From IMG/VR virus record IMGVR_UViG_3300042876_000707, positions 1-36,158 of that record: a stretch of DNA of 36,158 nucleotides; one strand, given 5' to 3'. This document shows positions 5,776 through 13,476 of the stretch, one piece after another; position 1 is the first letter of the stretch, and every line of letters starts with the position of its first letter. This stretch comes from a virus. The notes beneath the pieces are model-generated. The model was not told the DNA's origin. It saw only the letters and a program-made list of their open reading frames with translations, and ran no database searches. Made by a program: the position numbers and the translations under genes.

Positions 5776-5784
5776 ATTATAACA
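5776..5784 (-). promoter_or_regulatory. Extended -10 promoter (TGTTATAAT) for the lysis genes
   Basis: On the - strand TGT TATAAT lies exactly six bases before the ATG at 5769, so transcription would begin at or next to the start codon. No -35 element is evident, as expected for an extended -10 promoter. It would drive the 29-residue ORF, endolysin and holin. Confidence 0.6.
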
Positions 5785-6195
5785 TTATTGCCTAGCATTA
5801 ACAGTTTCGTGCTCAACCGTCTGTTGTTTGACATTTTGAACGTCCACGTTCTGGATGGCGCTAAGTACCTGTTCCGTATTAGATTTGCTAATGCGCTCAA
5901 ACTCCTGGGGTATGTTTTCTAACGCCTTTAGGCTCTTTGCAATATCTTGCAGCGGTAACTCTTTATAAACAGCGATCTGCCCTTGTAACGCAGCAATAGC
6001 CTTGCCATCTTCAATTTGTTTTTTAAGCCGTTCTTTACTCTCAAATTCCATAGTTTCAATGCGTTTTTCAAGGGCCGCAATGACTTTTGACTGTTCTTCA
6101 ATAGTTTGCTTTGGCAAGCGTGATTTTATGTACAGGAACGCCAATAAGGCGCCTACAATAATTTCTACCGAAAAGATGAGTGCTTGCAGTTCCAC
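5785..6195 (-). CDS. Membrane-anchored coiled-coil protein of the lysis region
   Basis: 136 residues from a GTG start at 6195; no ATG lies near the N-terminus. Residues about 5-24 (ALIFSVEIIVGALLAFLYI) form one membrane segment, followed by a basic turn (KSRLPK). Residues about 30-75 form a long charged coiled coil (SKVIAALEKRIETMEFESKE), and the Gln/Val-rich tail contains a VQNVKQQTV repeat. It lies between the collar fibre genes and the endolysin. A single membrane anchor with a coiled coil could be a lysis accessory protein or a second holin, but I recognise no specific family. Confidence 0.6.
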   Translation of the reverse strand: MELQALIFSVEIIVGALLAFLYIKSRLPKQTIEEQSKVIAALEKRIETMEFESKERLKKQIEDGKAIAALQGQIAVYKELPLQDIAKSLKALENIPQEFERISKSNTEQVLSAIQNVDVQNVKQQTVEHETVNARQ

Positions 6196-6206
6196 CGTTC
6201 TTACCG

Positions 6207-6440
6207 TTAACTTTCTTTCACCTTGACGTACATTTTGCTTAGATCTTCTTCAGCAACGCCAAACGATTTACCGTTTTTATCTGTGAGCACATAATTAGGC
6301 GGCGTTACCACTATTGTAGTATCGCCAAATTCAACTGTCGTTGGCTCTGTGACCTGAACACCTGTATAAACCGGTAGCTCAAAGTCATCCCCCATAGCCT
6401 CTTTTATGGTAAGATCGCTTTTATCGTAAAAAGTTGCCAT
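6207..6440 (-). CDS. Small beta-rich protein next to the collar fibre
   Basis: 77 residues with a clear GGGGGA ribosome site upstream of the ATG at 6440. The sequence alternates strand-forming stretches (VQVTEPTTVEFGDTTIVVT, then NYVLTDKNGKSFGV) with short acidic turns, suggesting a compact beta domain. It follows the collar-domain fibre by nine bases in the same transcript, so a tail-associated or fibre-assembly role is possible. I do not recognise the family. Confidence 0.6.
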   Translation of the reverse strand: MATFYDKSDLTIKEAMGDDFELPVYTGVQVTEPTTVEFGDTTIVVTPPNYVLTDKNGKSFGVAEEDLSKMYVKVKES

Positions 6441-6449
6441 ATATTCCCC

Positions 6450-7682
6450 CTAAAACTTTATTATCTTATTTGTTACTAGGGTAGGCTGTACGTTGTTATG
6501 CGAACCGCCACCGAACCCAAGGCTAGTGCTATACGATCCGACAGATCCACCACCACCGGCGTTTGATGTACCACCATCACGGTAACCAGAGTTACCTTGT
6601 GTACTAGTGTATATACCGCTAACCGTAGCAACGTTTGTGTTGCTTGCCGTACTGTGCATAACAATACTACCAGTAGCGTTAGCTTGTTCAGCGGTGGTAA
6701 GTGTGTGAGACTCAGCGCCACCAGATGCACCGGTTTGGCCATATGTGCCTTGTGTTTTTTGTAGTGTGAGGCGAGAAGCAGCCGTTCCGCCCATCGCATC
6801 AGATCCAGCGATTACGCGTCCACGAGCATCAGGCACGTTAAAGGTTGTTGACCCATCACCTAACCCATGAGGGCAAGCCCTTAAGGTATGGGTGCCGCTT
6901 TGTGTTCCAGTTGTGGTTATTTTAGTACCAGCGATAGCATTTGCACGAGTGGTACAAAGCGTGAAGGTGTTAGCGTCTGTTTTATTTACATAATAAAGAG
7001 TGTTTGCTGATAAGCCTGTTGGTAATGCGCCAGTAGTCGTAAGATACACTTGATCACCAGTTACGAGTCCATGATTATTAAGAGTAATTACACCGGGAGC
7101 AGCAATAGTTATCGTGAATGTGCCGATAGCAGGGTTCAGGACACTAAATAATGATGCGTAAGTTGTTCGTGATATGGCTTGTCCATAGCACATCAAAAAG
7201 CCGAATGGTGCTGTCATACCGGCATAGTCAAGCATTGACCCGACAGGAACCAGAGTATTGAGCGCATATCCACCAGTTATAGGTGCGTCAACTTTTAATT
7301 TTCCGTCATCATCATGAGAGACTGCCATTGTGTCTGCAACATTATCACCCCACTGAGTAGTTGGCTTAATTATTATAATGTCACCAACAGCACTACCGGC
7401 ATCAGTATAGCCGGGCGCGATAGTATCAATTTCAAGGTTTGCCCCATCAACATGACCAATAAAATCAACTGCGGTTGCCTCTGATATAACAGTAATGGTT
7501 TCACTAGTTACAGGGTCAACAAAGGTATGGGGTGTGCCCATAGATGCACAAAAAGTATCATTAATTCCTTGCACCGTGTCTACAATAAGGGTTGTCGCTA
7601 GAGGTGAGCGAACAGTTTGCACAGTTGCGACACTAGCGTTGCCGGAACCGTCACTTGATCTAATTAGTTGTATAGATGCCAT
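6450..7682 (-). CDS. Tail fibre protein with phage tail collar domain
   Basis: 410 residues. Residues about 148-295 make up a phage tail collar domain: GSMLDYAGMTAPFGFLMCYG, with SRTTYASLFSVL after it, and its second half GDGSTTFNVPDARGRVIAG. Between the halves sits an inserted beta-sandwich-like segment of about 80 residues (motifs NHGLVTGDQVYL, LPTGLSANTLYYV) also known as a separate domain in phage tail proteins. The C-terminus is Gly/Ser/Thr-rich with a His near the end (GGGSHNNVQPTLV), as in receptor-binding tips. The start has no ribosome site; TATCAT lies six bases upstream, just after the capsid gene terminator, so it looks leaderless. It probably contacts the host surface. Confidence 0.85.
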   Translation of the reverse strand: MASIQLIRSSDGSGNASVATVQTVRSPLATTLIVDTVQGINDTFCASMGTPHTFVDPVTSETITVISEATAVDFIGHVDGANLEIDTIAPGYTDAGSAVGDIIIIKPTTQWGDNVADTMAVSHDDDGKLKVDAPITGGYALNTLVPVGSMLDYAGMTAPFGFLMCYGQAISRTTYASLFSVLNPAIGTFTITIAAPGVITLNNHGLVTGDQVYLTTTGALPTGLSANTLYYVNKTDANTFTLCTTRANAIAGTKITTTGTQSGTHTLRACPHGLGDGSTTFNVPDARGRVIAGSDAMGGTAASRLTLQKTQGTYGQTGASGGAESHTLTTAEQANATGSIVMHSTASNTNVATVSGIYTSTQGNSGYRDGGTSNAGGGGSVGSYSTSLGFGGGSHNNVQPTLVTNKIIKF

Positions 7683-7688
7683 AGTTTA

Positions 7689-7694
7689 ATGATA
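7689..7694 (-). promoter_or_regulatory. -10 hexamer TATCAT for the collar fibre gene
   Basis: The - strand TATCAT lies six bases before the ATG at 7682 and directly after the T-run of the terminator at 7698-7723. Geometry matches the other leaderless starts, although the TGN extension is absent. Confidence 0.45.
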
Positions 7695-7697
7695 CAA

Positions 7698-7723
7698 CAA
7701 AAAAGGGGCTTTTTATAGCCCCT
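7698..7723 (-). terminator. Terminator after the major capsid gene
   Basis: On the - strand AGGGGCT (7723-7717) pairs with AGCCCCT (7710-7704) around six bases and is followed by a T-run. It lies about 20 bases after the capsid stop and would isolate the highly expressed capsid mRNA. Confidence 0.9.
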
Positions 7724-7744
7724 CTTATGCTTTTAATCGCTAGA

Positions 7745-8599
7745 TTAAGAGTTGGTTCGTTCAAGGGTAGCAATAGCCTTGTTCTTCAAGCCGAAGATAA
7801 AGATATCACCACGAGCACGAAGTTGTAGCTCAGAGCCACCATGACCCGGTACATCCTTGATGAGCTTCATGCCACTACCAGTAGCAGGGTCCATCTTAGG
7901 AGTTACACGGATGACGGCACGCTTGTCAACAACAACTGCGTCAATGTACGTTGCTGGGAAGTAACTGTCATCAGTTTCAACAACCATAACGCCATCAACA
8001 GGACCTAGAACACCATTTTTACCAGCTTCATAACCAAGGTTAGAGCCATCAAAGCTTGTTACCAAGGCCTTAAAGCTATCAGCGGTAGCAAATGGGATCC
8101 AAGCAACCATGTTGTTCGGACGGCCACCATTTTTCTTAACCTTAGAAACAGTGTTAAAGAACTTAAGTTTAATGCTGTCAGTTGAGCTGTTCCAGGTAAC
8201 TTTGTTTGCAGCCGGACGAGCAGCAACGATTTTTGTTAGAGCGTAAGCATCAAAGTCAGGGATAAATTTCTCATAAACCCATGATCGTGCAAATTTGCTG
8301 GCAATTGACGCAATAGGAGTGTCCTGCTCCAATGTGTCCTGGATGCGAAGGAATTTGTACTTGTTGTAAGCAAGTGTCATGTCCTGGTTACCAGTTTCAG
8401 CCAAGGTTACAGTTTGTGAAGTGGCAGTTTCGTCATAACTACCAAGAGAACTACCAGAAATATCGTAGTTCAAAAGACGAACAGTTTGTGCGGAAGTCCA
8501 GTCAACGCCGTTAGCGTTCAAATGACGAGCAACATAAGATTCTACCTCAAGTGGCTTGTCAAGAATTGAACTGGTTTTATTTCCATAAGAAGAAGCCAT
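7745..8599 (-). CDS. Major capsid protein
   Basis: I place the start at the ATG at 8599 (284 residues) because AAAGGG lies eight bases before it; the longer frame from 8617 would read through that ribosome site. The content is typical of an HK97-fold shell protein: an N-terminal arm (residues 1-40), many beta/alpha mixtures, AWIPFATADSFKALV in the middle, and a C-terminal VVDKRAVIRVTPKMDP followed by a short region ending LKNKAIATLER. Position after portal and scaffold, a private terminator and a strong ribosome site support the assignment; the fold itself is inferred. The 18 bases before the ATG closely match those of the gene starting at 28695. Confidence 0.8.
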   Translation of the reverse strand: MASSYGNKTSSILDKPLEVESYVARHLNANGVDWTSAQTVRLLNYDISGSSLGSYDETATSQTVTLAETGNQDMTLAYNKYKFLRIQDTLEQDTPIASIASKFARSWVYEKFIPDFDAYALTKIVAARPAANKVTWNSSTDSIKLKFFNTVSKVKKNGGRPNNMVAWIPFATADSFKALVTSFDGSNLGYEAGKNGVLGPVDGVMVVETDDSYFPATYIDAVVVDKRAVIRVTPKMDPATGSGMKLIKDVPGHGGSELQLRARGDIFIFGLKNKAIATLERTNS

Positions 8600-8689
8600 A
8601 AAAGCAATCCCTTTCAATTCAAATTAATATAATGTGCCGTCTTCTGTTATCATAAGAATACCACAAGGGTTATCACACAAGCAAATAAT

Positions 8690-10045
8690 ATGCAAATACC
8701 AGCACACCGTTTACCTCTACGAGACTACCAGCAAGAAATTGTTGAAGAGCTTAATAAGCCGGATCTGAGGCAAGCTGTACTTGTCATAGCAAGACGTGGC
8801 GCCAAGACATATACGGTTTTTGTTGAGCATATTGTACCGCAGATGGTTAAAGAGGTTATGAATGTTGTGATCGTATACCCAACACTAGCACAGGGGTTTA
8901 AAAACTTTTGGAACAATATTGAAAATGATGGTTTTAAAACTTTGAACCATTTTCCGAAAAGCTTAATATTAAGGCAAGGTAACACCGAAGATGACATGCG
9001 CCTTACCCTAATAAATGGTTCTACACTTATGGTTCTTGGTGCTCAAAATGCTGAAGCTTTGCGTGGTGCTAACGCTAAAATCTATTTTTTTGACGAATTT
9101 GTTGATCTGCCTAGTGGCGTTTTGGGCGTAGTAAGGCCTATCACGAACCGAAACGGCGGTAAAATTATCATCGCTAGTACACCTAAACAAGACGGTATAT
9201 CTGGCGGCACGTTTAAAAAACTGCATGAGGCAGCGAAAAAACGAGAAAATCAATATACCTGCTATGTTCCTGGTGATCGGTTCATGACACCTGAAGAAAT
9301 GGAAGTATTACGCCAAGATTATATTGACGAATACGGCAATGACTTCTTATATAATCAAGAAATATTGCTTGACTGGGGGCAGTCTTCAACAGCTAGCTAC
9401 TATGGTGAGATAATGGGGGCAAAAGACAAAGATGGAACTATTGGTTTATGGCCGTATAACCCTGCATACCCTGTGTTTACTGCCTGGGATCTTGGCCGGT
9501 CTGATTCTATGGTTGTTGGGTTTTTTCAATATTTTAAAGGTAAACCACGCATTATAGACATTCTTGACGTTAATGGTCTTGGCTTAAATGTTATAGCGCA
9601 AGCGCTTAAAGAAAAACCCTATATATATGCTTGGCACTTTTTACCGCATGATGGTACTGTGGCAAGCCTTAATGATAATGTGCGACGTATAGATTATTTA
9701 CAAAAGCTAGGTATAACTAACATATCAACACTAAAACGTGAAGGCGTAACTATCGGTATTGGTTATGTTGAAGACTGGTTGCCGAAGATATTAATAAATG
9801 CTAGTACAACCGGTGATTTTAGCCGTAAAGTTCGTATTTATCGCAAAAAATTCAACCCAAATACAGGGGATTATATTGGGCCGGACCATAAAAGCCAGAG
9901 TCACGTTGCCGATATGCTGCGTTATCTATGTACTGCGCTACAGTATTATTTCAACGAAAAGGGGGAGTTTATACTCTCCCCCGACAATACCCAGTCAGAA
10001 TATGAATCTGATCTAGTAAGTGTTCCGTTTATTTCTTTAGCTTAG
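8690..10045 (+). CDS. terL: Large terminase subunit
   Basis: The 451-residue DNA-packaging motor has an ATPase domain with Walker A ARRGAKT (34-40) and Walker B IYFFDEF (about 131-137). Motif III is probably IIASTPK. The nuclease domain has the acidic motifs TAWDLGRSD (about 264-272), LPHDGT and the C-terminal SHVADMLRYL. The Walker A loop is unusual: the Gly normally before Lys is Ala (GAKT). The gene stands alone on the + strand between capsid and scaffold-side genes that run the other way. Its 3' end overlaps the convergent gene at 10029 by 17 bases. No clear ribosome site precedes the ATG, and I see no convincing promoter in the 90-base gap upstream. Confidence 0.92.
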   Translation: MQIPAHRLPLRDYQQEIVEELNKPDLRQAVLVIARRGAKTYTVFVEHIVPQMVKEVMNVVIVYPTLAQGFKNFWNNIENDGFKTLNHFPKSLILRQGNTEDDMRLTLINGSTLMVLGAQNAEALRGANAKIYFFDEFVDLPSGVLGVVRPITNRNGGKIIIASTPKQDGISGGTFKKLHEAAKKRENQYTCYVPGDRFMTPEEMEVLRQDYIDEYGNDFLYNQEILLDWGQSSTASYYGEIMGAKDKDGTIGLWPYNPAYPVFTAWDLGRSDSMVVGFFQYFKGKPRIIDILDVNGLGLNVIAQALKEKPYIYAWHFLPHDGTVASLNDNVRRIDYLQKLGITNISTLKREGVTIGIGYVEDWLPKILINASTTGDFSRKVRIYRKKFNPNTGDYIGPDHKSQSHVADMLRYLCTALQYYFNEKGEFILSPDNTQSEYESDLVSVPFISLA

Positions 10046-10514
10046 CTGTAGCTTTGTCGCTGGTGACAGTCTCTTCGCTAGGCTCAAGGTCCTCATCATC
10101 AACAGTTTCAGGTATATCATCTGGTTGCTGAACAGCAACTTTTGGCTGCTCATTCTTGCCGGATATATCTTGCAAATACTGTTCTTCAAATGGCGCAGAG
10201 TCTTCTTCAATTCGTTCCTGGTAGGCACGTACCTGGTCACCATAAATAGTGTATAGAATTTGTGGCGTAGTTACTTTTTGGCCACCGTTACGGCTTGTAA
10301 GACGTTCCATTTTTACTTCATCGCGCCTAAAAGTACGAACTTTTTTAACCCATTCTGGGGCTAATCGCCAGCCAAAATCTTGATCACGTGAGGCATTTAT
10401 CCCCATATCTGAGCTATTTATAAATGCTTGTATCTGGGCTTCTGTTTTAGCCCACATTGTTTCACCGCTCTTAACGTTAAAAAATGGCACGCCTTGTGGT
10501 TCTTGTTTTTCCAT
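10029..10514 (-). CDS. Virion-region protein of unknown function (161 residues)
   Basis: The ATG at 10514 has AAAGGAG upstream. The N-terminal half is mixed (GVPFFNVKSGETMW, DFGWRLAPEWVKKVR), with Trp residues and a likely globular fold. The last 60 residues are acidic and Glu/Asp-rich (PETVDDEDLEPSEE) with a basic tail (ATAKLKK). It lies directly after the scaffold candidate and overlaps it closely in transcription. A head completion or neck protein is possible from position alone. The 3' end overlaps the opposing large terminase gene. Confidence 0.6.
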   Translation of the reverse strand: MEKQEPQGVPFFNVKSGETMWAKTEAQIQAFINSSDMGINASRDQDFGWRLAPEWVKKVRTFRRDEVKMERLTSRNGGQKVTTPQILYTIYGDQVRAYQERIEEDSAPFEEQYLQDISGKNEQPKVAVQQPDDIPETVDDEDLEPSEETVTSDKATAKLKK

Positions 10515-10516
10515 TT

Positions 10517-11473
10517 CTATGCTCCTTTAGCTAATTCTTTAGTTACTTGTTGTGCAAAATCATTTGGATCATCAACGGGTGATATTCCACCGTCACCGCC
10601 TTCATCTAACCTATCATCAGCTCCGGGCTGTACAGGAGGTGTTTGGGGCGCAGTTGGCGCGGTTGCAGACTGTTTCTGTGAATGTTCGTAAGCCATACGA
10701 TATGGTTCAAGCATCGTGTCATAAAATTCAAGCATATCAGGGGCAGATAAAATAACCCCTTTAGCTTCGTCAGCTTTTACTAGTTTTTTATATTGTTCCC
10801 ATACTTTGCCCTGTAATGCTGGGTAAGCTTTAAATAACGGATCATACCGTTCAAGTACGGTGATACCATCTTGTTTAAATTTAAGTGTTGTCTCAGCAAT
10901 TGACCTAGCATCACTTTTAATTTTTGCGATTTCTTGGTCAAGTTTAAACTGTTCGTTCATAAGCCATTGAGCAGCTTCTTCAGTAGTCATTTGACCATTG
11001 GTAGCATCAACAACATCTTGTGGTGTTTTAAGCTGTTTGCCGGTGTTTTGATCAACTAGCACGTTTGATAAGCCGTCAGGATAATAGGCTTCCATGACAT
11101 CCTGCACCGCATTATCAAGCGCCTGGCTGGATGTACGCTCTTCAGTTCGTATATCTCTAATAATATTGCGTATAGAGTCTTCCGTTAAAGGCTTTGGCTC
11201 TTCTTGCGCTGGCGGCGTTTCTGGAGGCGTAGCCGGTTTAGGCTGGCCTTCCTCTTTTTTCTCATCCTTTGCTGGATCGGCAGCCTCATCTTTGGGCGCC
11301 TCATCGGCTGGCTTGTCATCTTTTTTCGGTTCCTTTGGCTCGGTATCATCCTTGCCGCCATCCTCTTGAACTGGGTCATCCTTTGGTGGATCACTTGGCG
11401 GTGTTACTGGGGGTGTACCTTCTTCACCAAAACCCTCAAATGCTTTGTCAAAGTCTTCGTCTATATCTGGCAT
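10517..11473 (-). CDS. Scaffold-like protein
   Basis: 318 residues. Residues 1-100 are disordered and highly charged, rich in Pro, Lys, Glu and Asp (PKDDPVQEDGG, KKEEGQPKPATPP). Residues about 105-260 are helical and charged (SIRNIIRDIRTEERTSS, EIAKIKSDARSIAETTLK). The C-terminus is again Pro/Gly/Asp-rich. This mix of long charged helices and disordered ends, between portal and capsid genes, is typical of phage scaffolding proteins, which guide procapsid assembly and then leave. There is no sequence motif to prove it. Its start (AAAGGAG ribosome site) overlaps the preceding stop as TAATG. Confidence 0.65.
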   Translation of the reverse strand: MPDIDEDFDKAFEGFGEEGTPPVTPPSDPPKDDPVQEDGGKDDTEPKEPKKDDKPADEAPKDEAADPAKDEKKEEGQPKPATPPETPPAQEEPKPLTEDSIRNIIRDIRTEERTSSQALDNAVQDVMEAYYPDGLSNVLVDQNTGKQLKTPQDVVDATNGQMTTEEAAQWLMNEQFKLDQEIAKIKSDARSIAETTLKFKQDGITVLERYDPLFKAYPALQGKVWEQYKKLVKADEAKGVILSAPDMLEFYDTMLEPYRMAYEHSQKQSATAPTAPQTPPVQPGADDRLDEGGDGGISPVDDPNDFAQQVTKELAKGA

Positions 11474-11754
11474 TACGCTAACTCCTTTAATTTATTATCT
11501 ACTGTTGATTTAATGTCTCGCAAGTGTTTAACGACTAGCTTACAGACAGCTATTTGCTGCGTAGGAGTCATTTTAGCTTGCTCGGTTAGATCAATCACGT
11601 CAAGAGAGTTATGTTCATCAATTGCCTCAGTAAGATATTGCTGAACTTCTTTAAGCACACCCTTATACTCCTGGTCAGGATCATCGGGTTGTTTTTCTGG
11701 GTCAGGAGTAGCGAACTCGCTAACCTCGTATGGTATGTCTTCTGTATGTGCCAT
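11473..11754 (-). CDS. Small helical protein between portal and scaffold
   Basis: 93 residues, acidic at the N-terminus (EDIPYEVSEF, PDPEKQPDDPDQ) and helical afterwards (LKEVQQYLTEAIDEHNSL, ICKLVVKH). The ATG at 11754 lacks a ribosome site and has TATAAG five bases upstream on the - strand, close to the leaderless pattern. It ends by a TAATG overlap with the scaffold gene. A role in head assembly is a guess from position; no family is recognised. Confidence 0.6.
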   Translation of the reverse strand: MAHTEDIPYEVSEFATPDPEKQPDDPDQEYKGVLKEVQQYLTEAIDEHNSLDVIDLTEQAKMTPTQQIAVCKLVVKHLRDIKSTVDNKLKELA

Positions 11755-11773
11755 AACTGCTTATAGTTTTACA

Positions 11774-13471
11774 TTACTGCACCGGCGGTGTCAAATTAGG
11801 CTGGGGCATAACAGGGGTTTCAGGGATGTTATTAAGCGCAGTTGATAGCTCTGGCGCAGTCTCATCAAGTAGTTTGTCTTCAACAATTTTCTTTTTAGCG
11901 ACTGCTTCAGGGTCGTTAGGATCGGTAGTTTGGCTCATCACCGTGACTGCATCTTGCAAGTCACCGCGCTTTTCGTTGGTCCAGTCTTCTTTACTCATCG
12001 TTGTATCTACGGTAACATCAATTTCTTGGATGTATTCATAAAGTTGGTTCCAGTTAACCTTAAGCGCATTAGGGTTCTTTTCATCAGGGAAAGCGTCTGG
12101 CTTGATGCGTAAGACATCTTCACGAGTCGCATCATCAACGTATATAACGCCCTCACCATCTTGTTCCGATAAATAAAGATCTAGCCCAGAGATAATATAT
12201 TGCGCTAAAAACTCTTGGATAATATTGGTGATTTGCTGGATAGCATCATCAATGCCCATTTTTTGGGCTTGTGCACCAACGCCTGTTTTTGAGTCACCAA
12301 TTGCACCAAGCGCCTGGCCTGGGTTCATACCCATCATAGTTTGTATCTGCTTTTCAATTGAAGCACTAATAGTTGGGTATTGTTGGCTTGTAGCTGTATC
12401 TAGTGTTAGTAACGTGACTTTTGCATTAGGATCGGTTGAAGTAATAACGCCACCACTCTTAAGGTTCGTAGCGCCGGTAAACAGACCGGTTTTAACCATA
12501 GTTGGCTTGCTGTTATAAAGCCATGTTGTGGCTACGTTCTGGCGTAATGCCATCAAGAAGTTTTGATTAGGCGATGCTAGGCGTACACGGCTGTCACCAA
12601 ATGGCGATAGCTCAGCAGGGTCAATAACAAGCATTAGTACCCTTGGGAACCCAAACTTAGAACGATTTGGAACTGTCCTTATAATCTGGTTGATGCTTGG
12701 GCTAAATGTTTCAGTTGGGATAGACGTATCGTAATAATATCTTGTGATAATGTCATAAGTCTCAGCATTAGCCTCAATTTTGCTCTGTTCCATCGGAGTT
12801 ACATACTCTGCATAGTCAGACGATCCATTGCTGTCTGGGCCTGTTTCAATAAGTGCTTTAAGCGCTGGCAAGTTATATGTGCTTTTACCGGCTGGCTTTT
12901 TGCTCTCGCGATCATAAATACCCTGTAATTTAAGGGGGGTCATCTTGGTTCTAATATAGAAGTATGGGCTGTGGCTACCCTCTTGGGTGCCTGGTTCAAT
13001 AGCAAAGTCATTAAAGTGAATAAGCCTAGGCACTACCCCATATTTGCCGTATAGCTTAGTAGCGCTCACCTGGAACACGTTGAAGCCACGAGACAAAGAA
13101 CCGCGCCCACCAAGTTGCAAGGTGTTCACAAAGCCTTTGCCAAAGGTTGTTGGGTTAAGTAGCACTTTTTCAACACGGTTACGACATATAATAGCCTCTA
13201 CTGTGCTTTTTGATCCATTGATAGATATTGACACAAGCGGCATCTTTTTTACCGCTGTACGCATAATCTGGCGCACAATACCGGCAATAGTTGTGTCACC
13301 AATATTTGGGTTCTTGCCAGAAGCGCCGTCATATTGAGCATTTGCTATCGTGTCTAGCCTTTTAAAGTCTTTGATAGCAGTATCAACAAACTGCTTACCA
13401 CGCTGCCATTCACCAAGGTATTGGGTAACCTTTTGATCGGGAGTAATTTTTTCTTTAGATTCTTTAGCCAT
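11774..13471 (-). CDS. Portal protein
   Basis: This 565-residue protein begins with a charged N-terminus and a helical segment (FVDTAIKDFKRLDTIANAQYDG). A beta/alpha core follows with VPRLIHFNDFAIEPGT and SPYFYIRTKMTPL, typical of podovirus-type portal wings. A long stem/crown region comes next (SRVRLASPNQNFLMALRQNV), then helical segments with QTMMGMNPGQALG and a Pro-rich tail. Portal dodecamers form the DNA gate at one capsid vertex and dock the terminase. Length, gene order (adaptor and nozzle before, scaffold and capsid after) and composition fit. The assignment rests on overall resemblance rather than a single motif. Confidence 0.75.
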   Translation of the reverse strand: MAKESKEKITPDQKVTQYLGEWQRGKQFVDTAIKDFKRLDTIANAQYDGASGKNPNIGDTTIAGIVRQIMRTAVKKMPLVSISINGSKSTVEAIICRNRVEKVLLNPTTFGKGFVNTLQLGGRGSLSRGFNVFQVSATKLYGKYGVVPRLIHFNDFAIEPGTQEGSHSPYFYIRTKMTPLKLQGIYDRESKKPAGKSTYNLPALKALIETGPDSNGSSDYAEYVTPMEQSKIEANAETYDIITRYYYDTSIPTETFSPSINQIIRTVPNRSKFGFPRVLMLVIDPAELSPFGDSRVRLASPNQNFLMALRQNVATTWLYNSKPTMVKTGLFTGATNLKSGGVITSTDPNAKVTLLTLDTATSQQYPTISASIEKQIQTMMGMNPGQALGAIGDSKTGVGAQAQKMGIDDAIQQITNIIQEFLAQYIISGLDLYLSEQDGEGVIYVDDATREDVLRIKPDAFPDEKNPNALKVNWNQLYEYIQEIDVTVDTTMSKEDWTNEKRGDLQDAVTVMSQTTDPNDPEAVAKKKIVEDKLLDETAPELSTALNNIPETPVMPQPNLTPPVQ

Positions 13472-13476
13472 AATAC

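Noticed and set aside
11094-11369. Long frames antisense to the scaffold, portal, fibre and internal virion genes
   Set aside because: They lie wholly inside well-supported genes on the other strand, lack ribosome sites and have low-complexity products.
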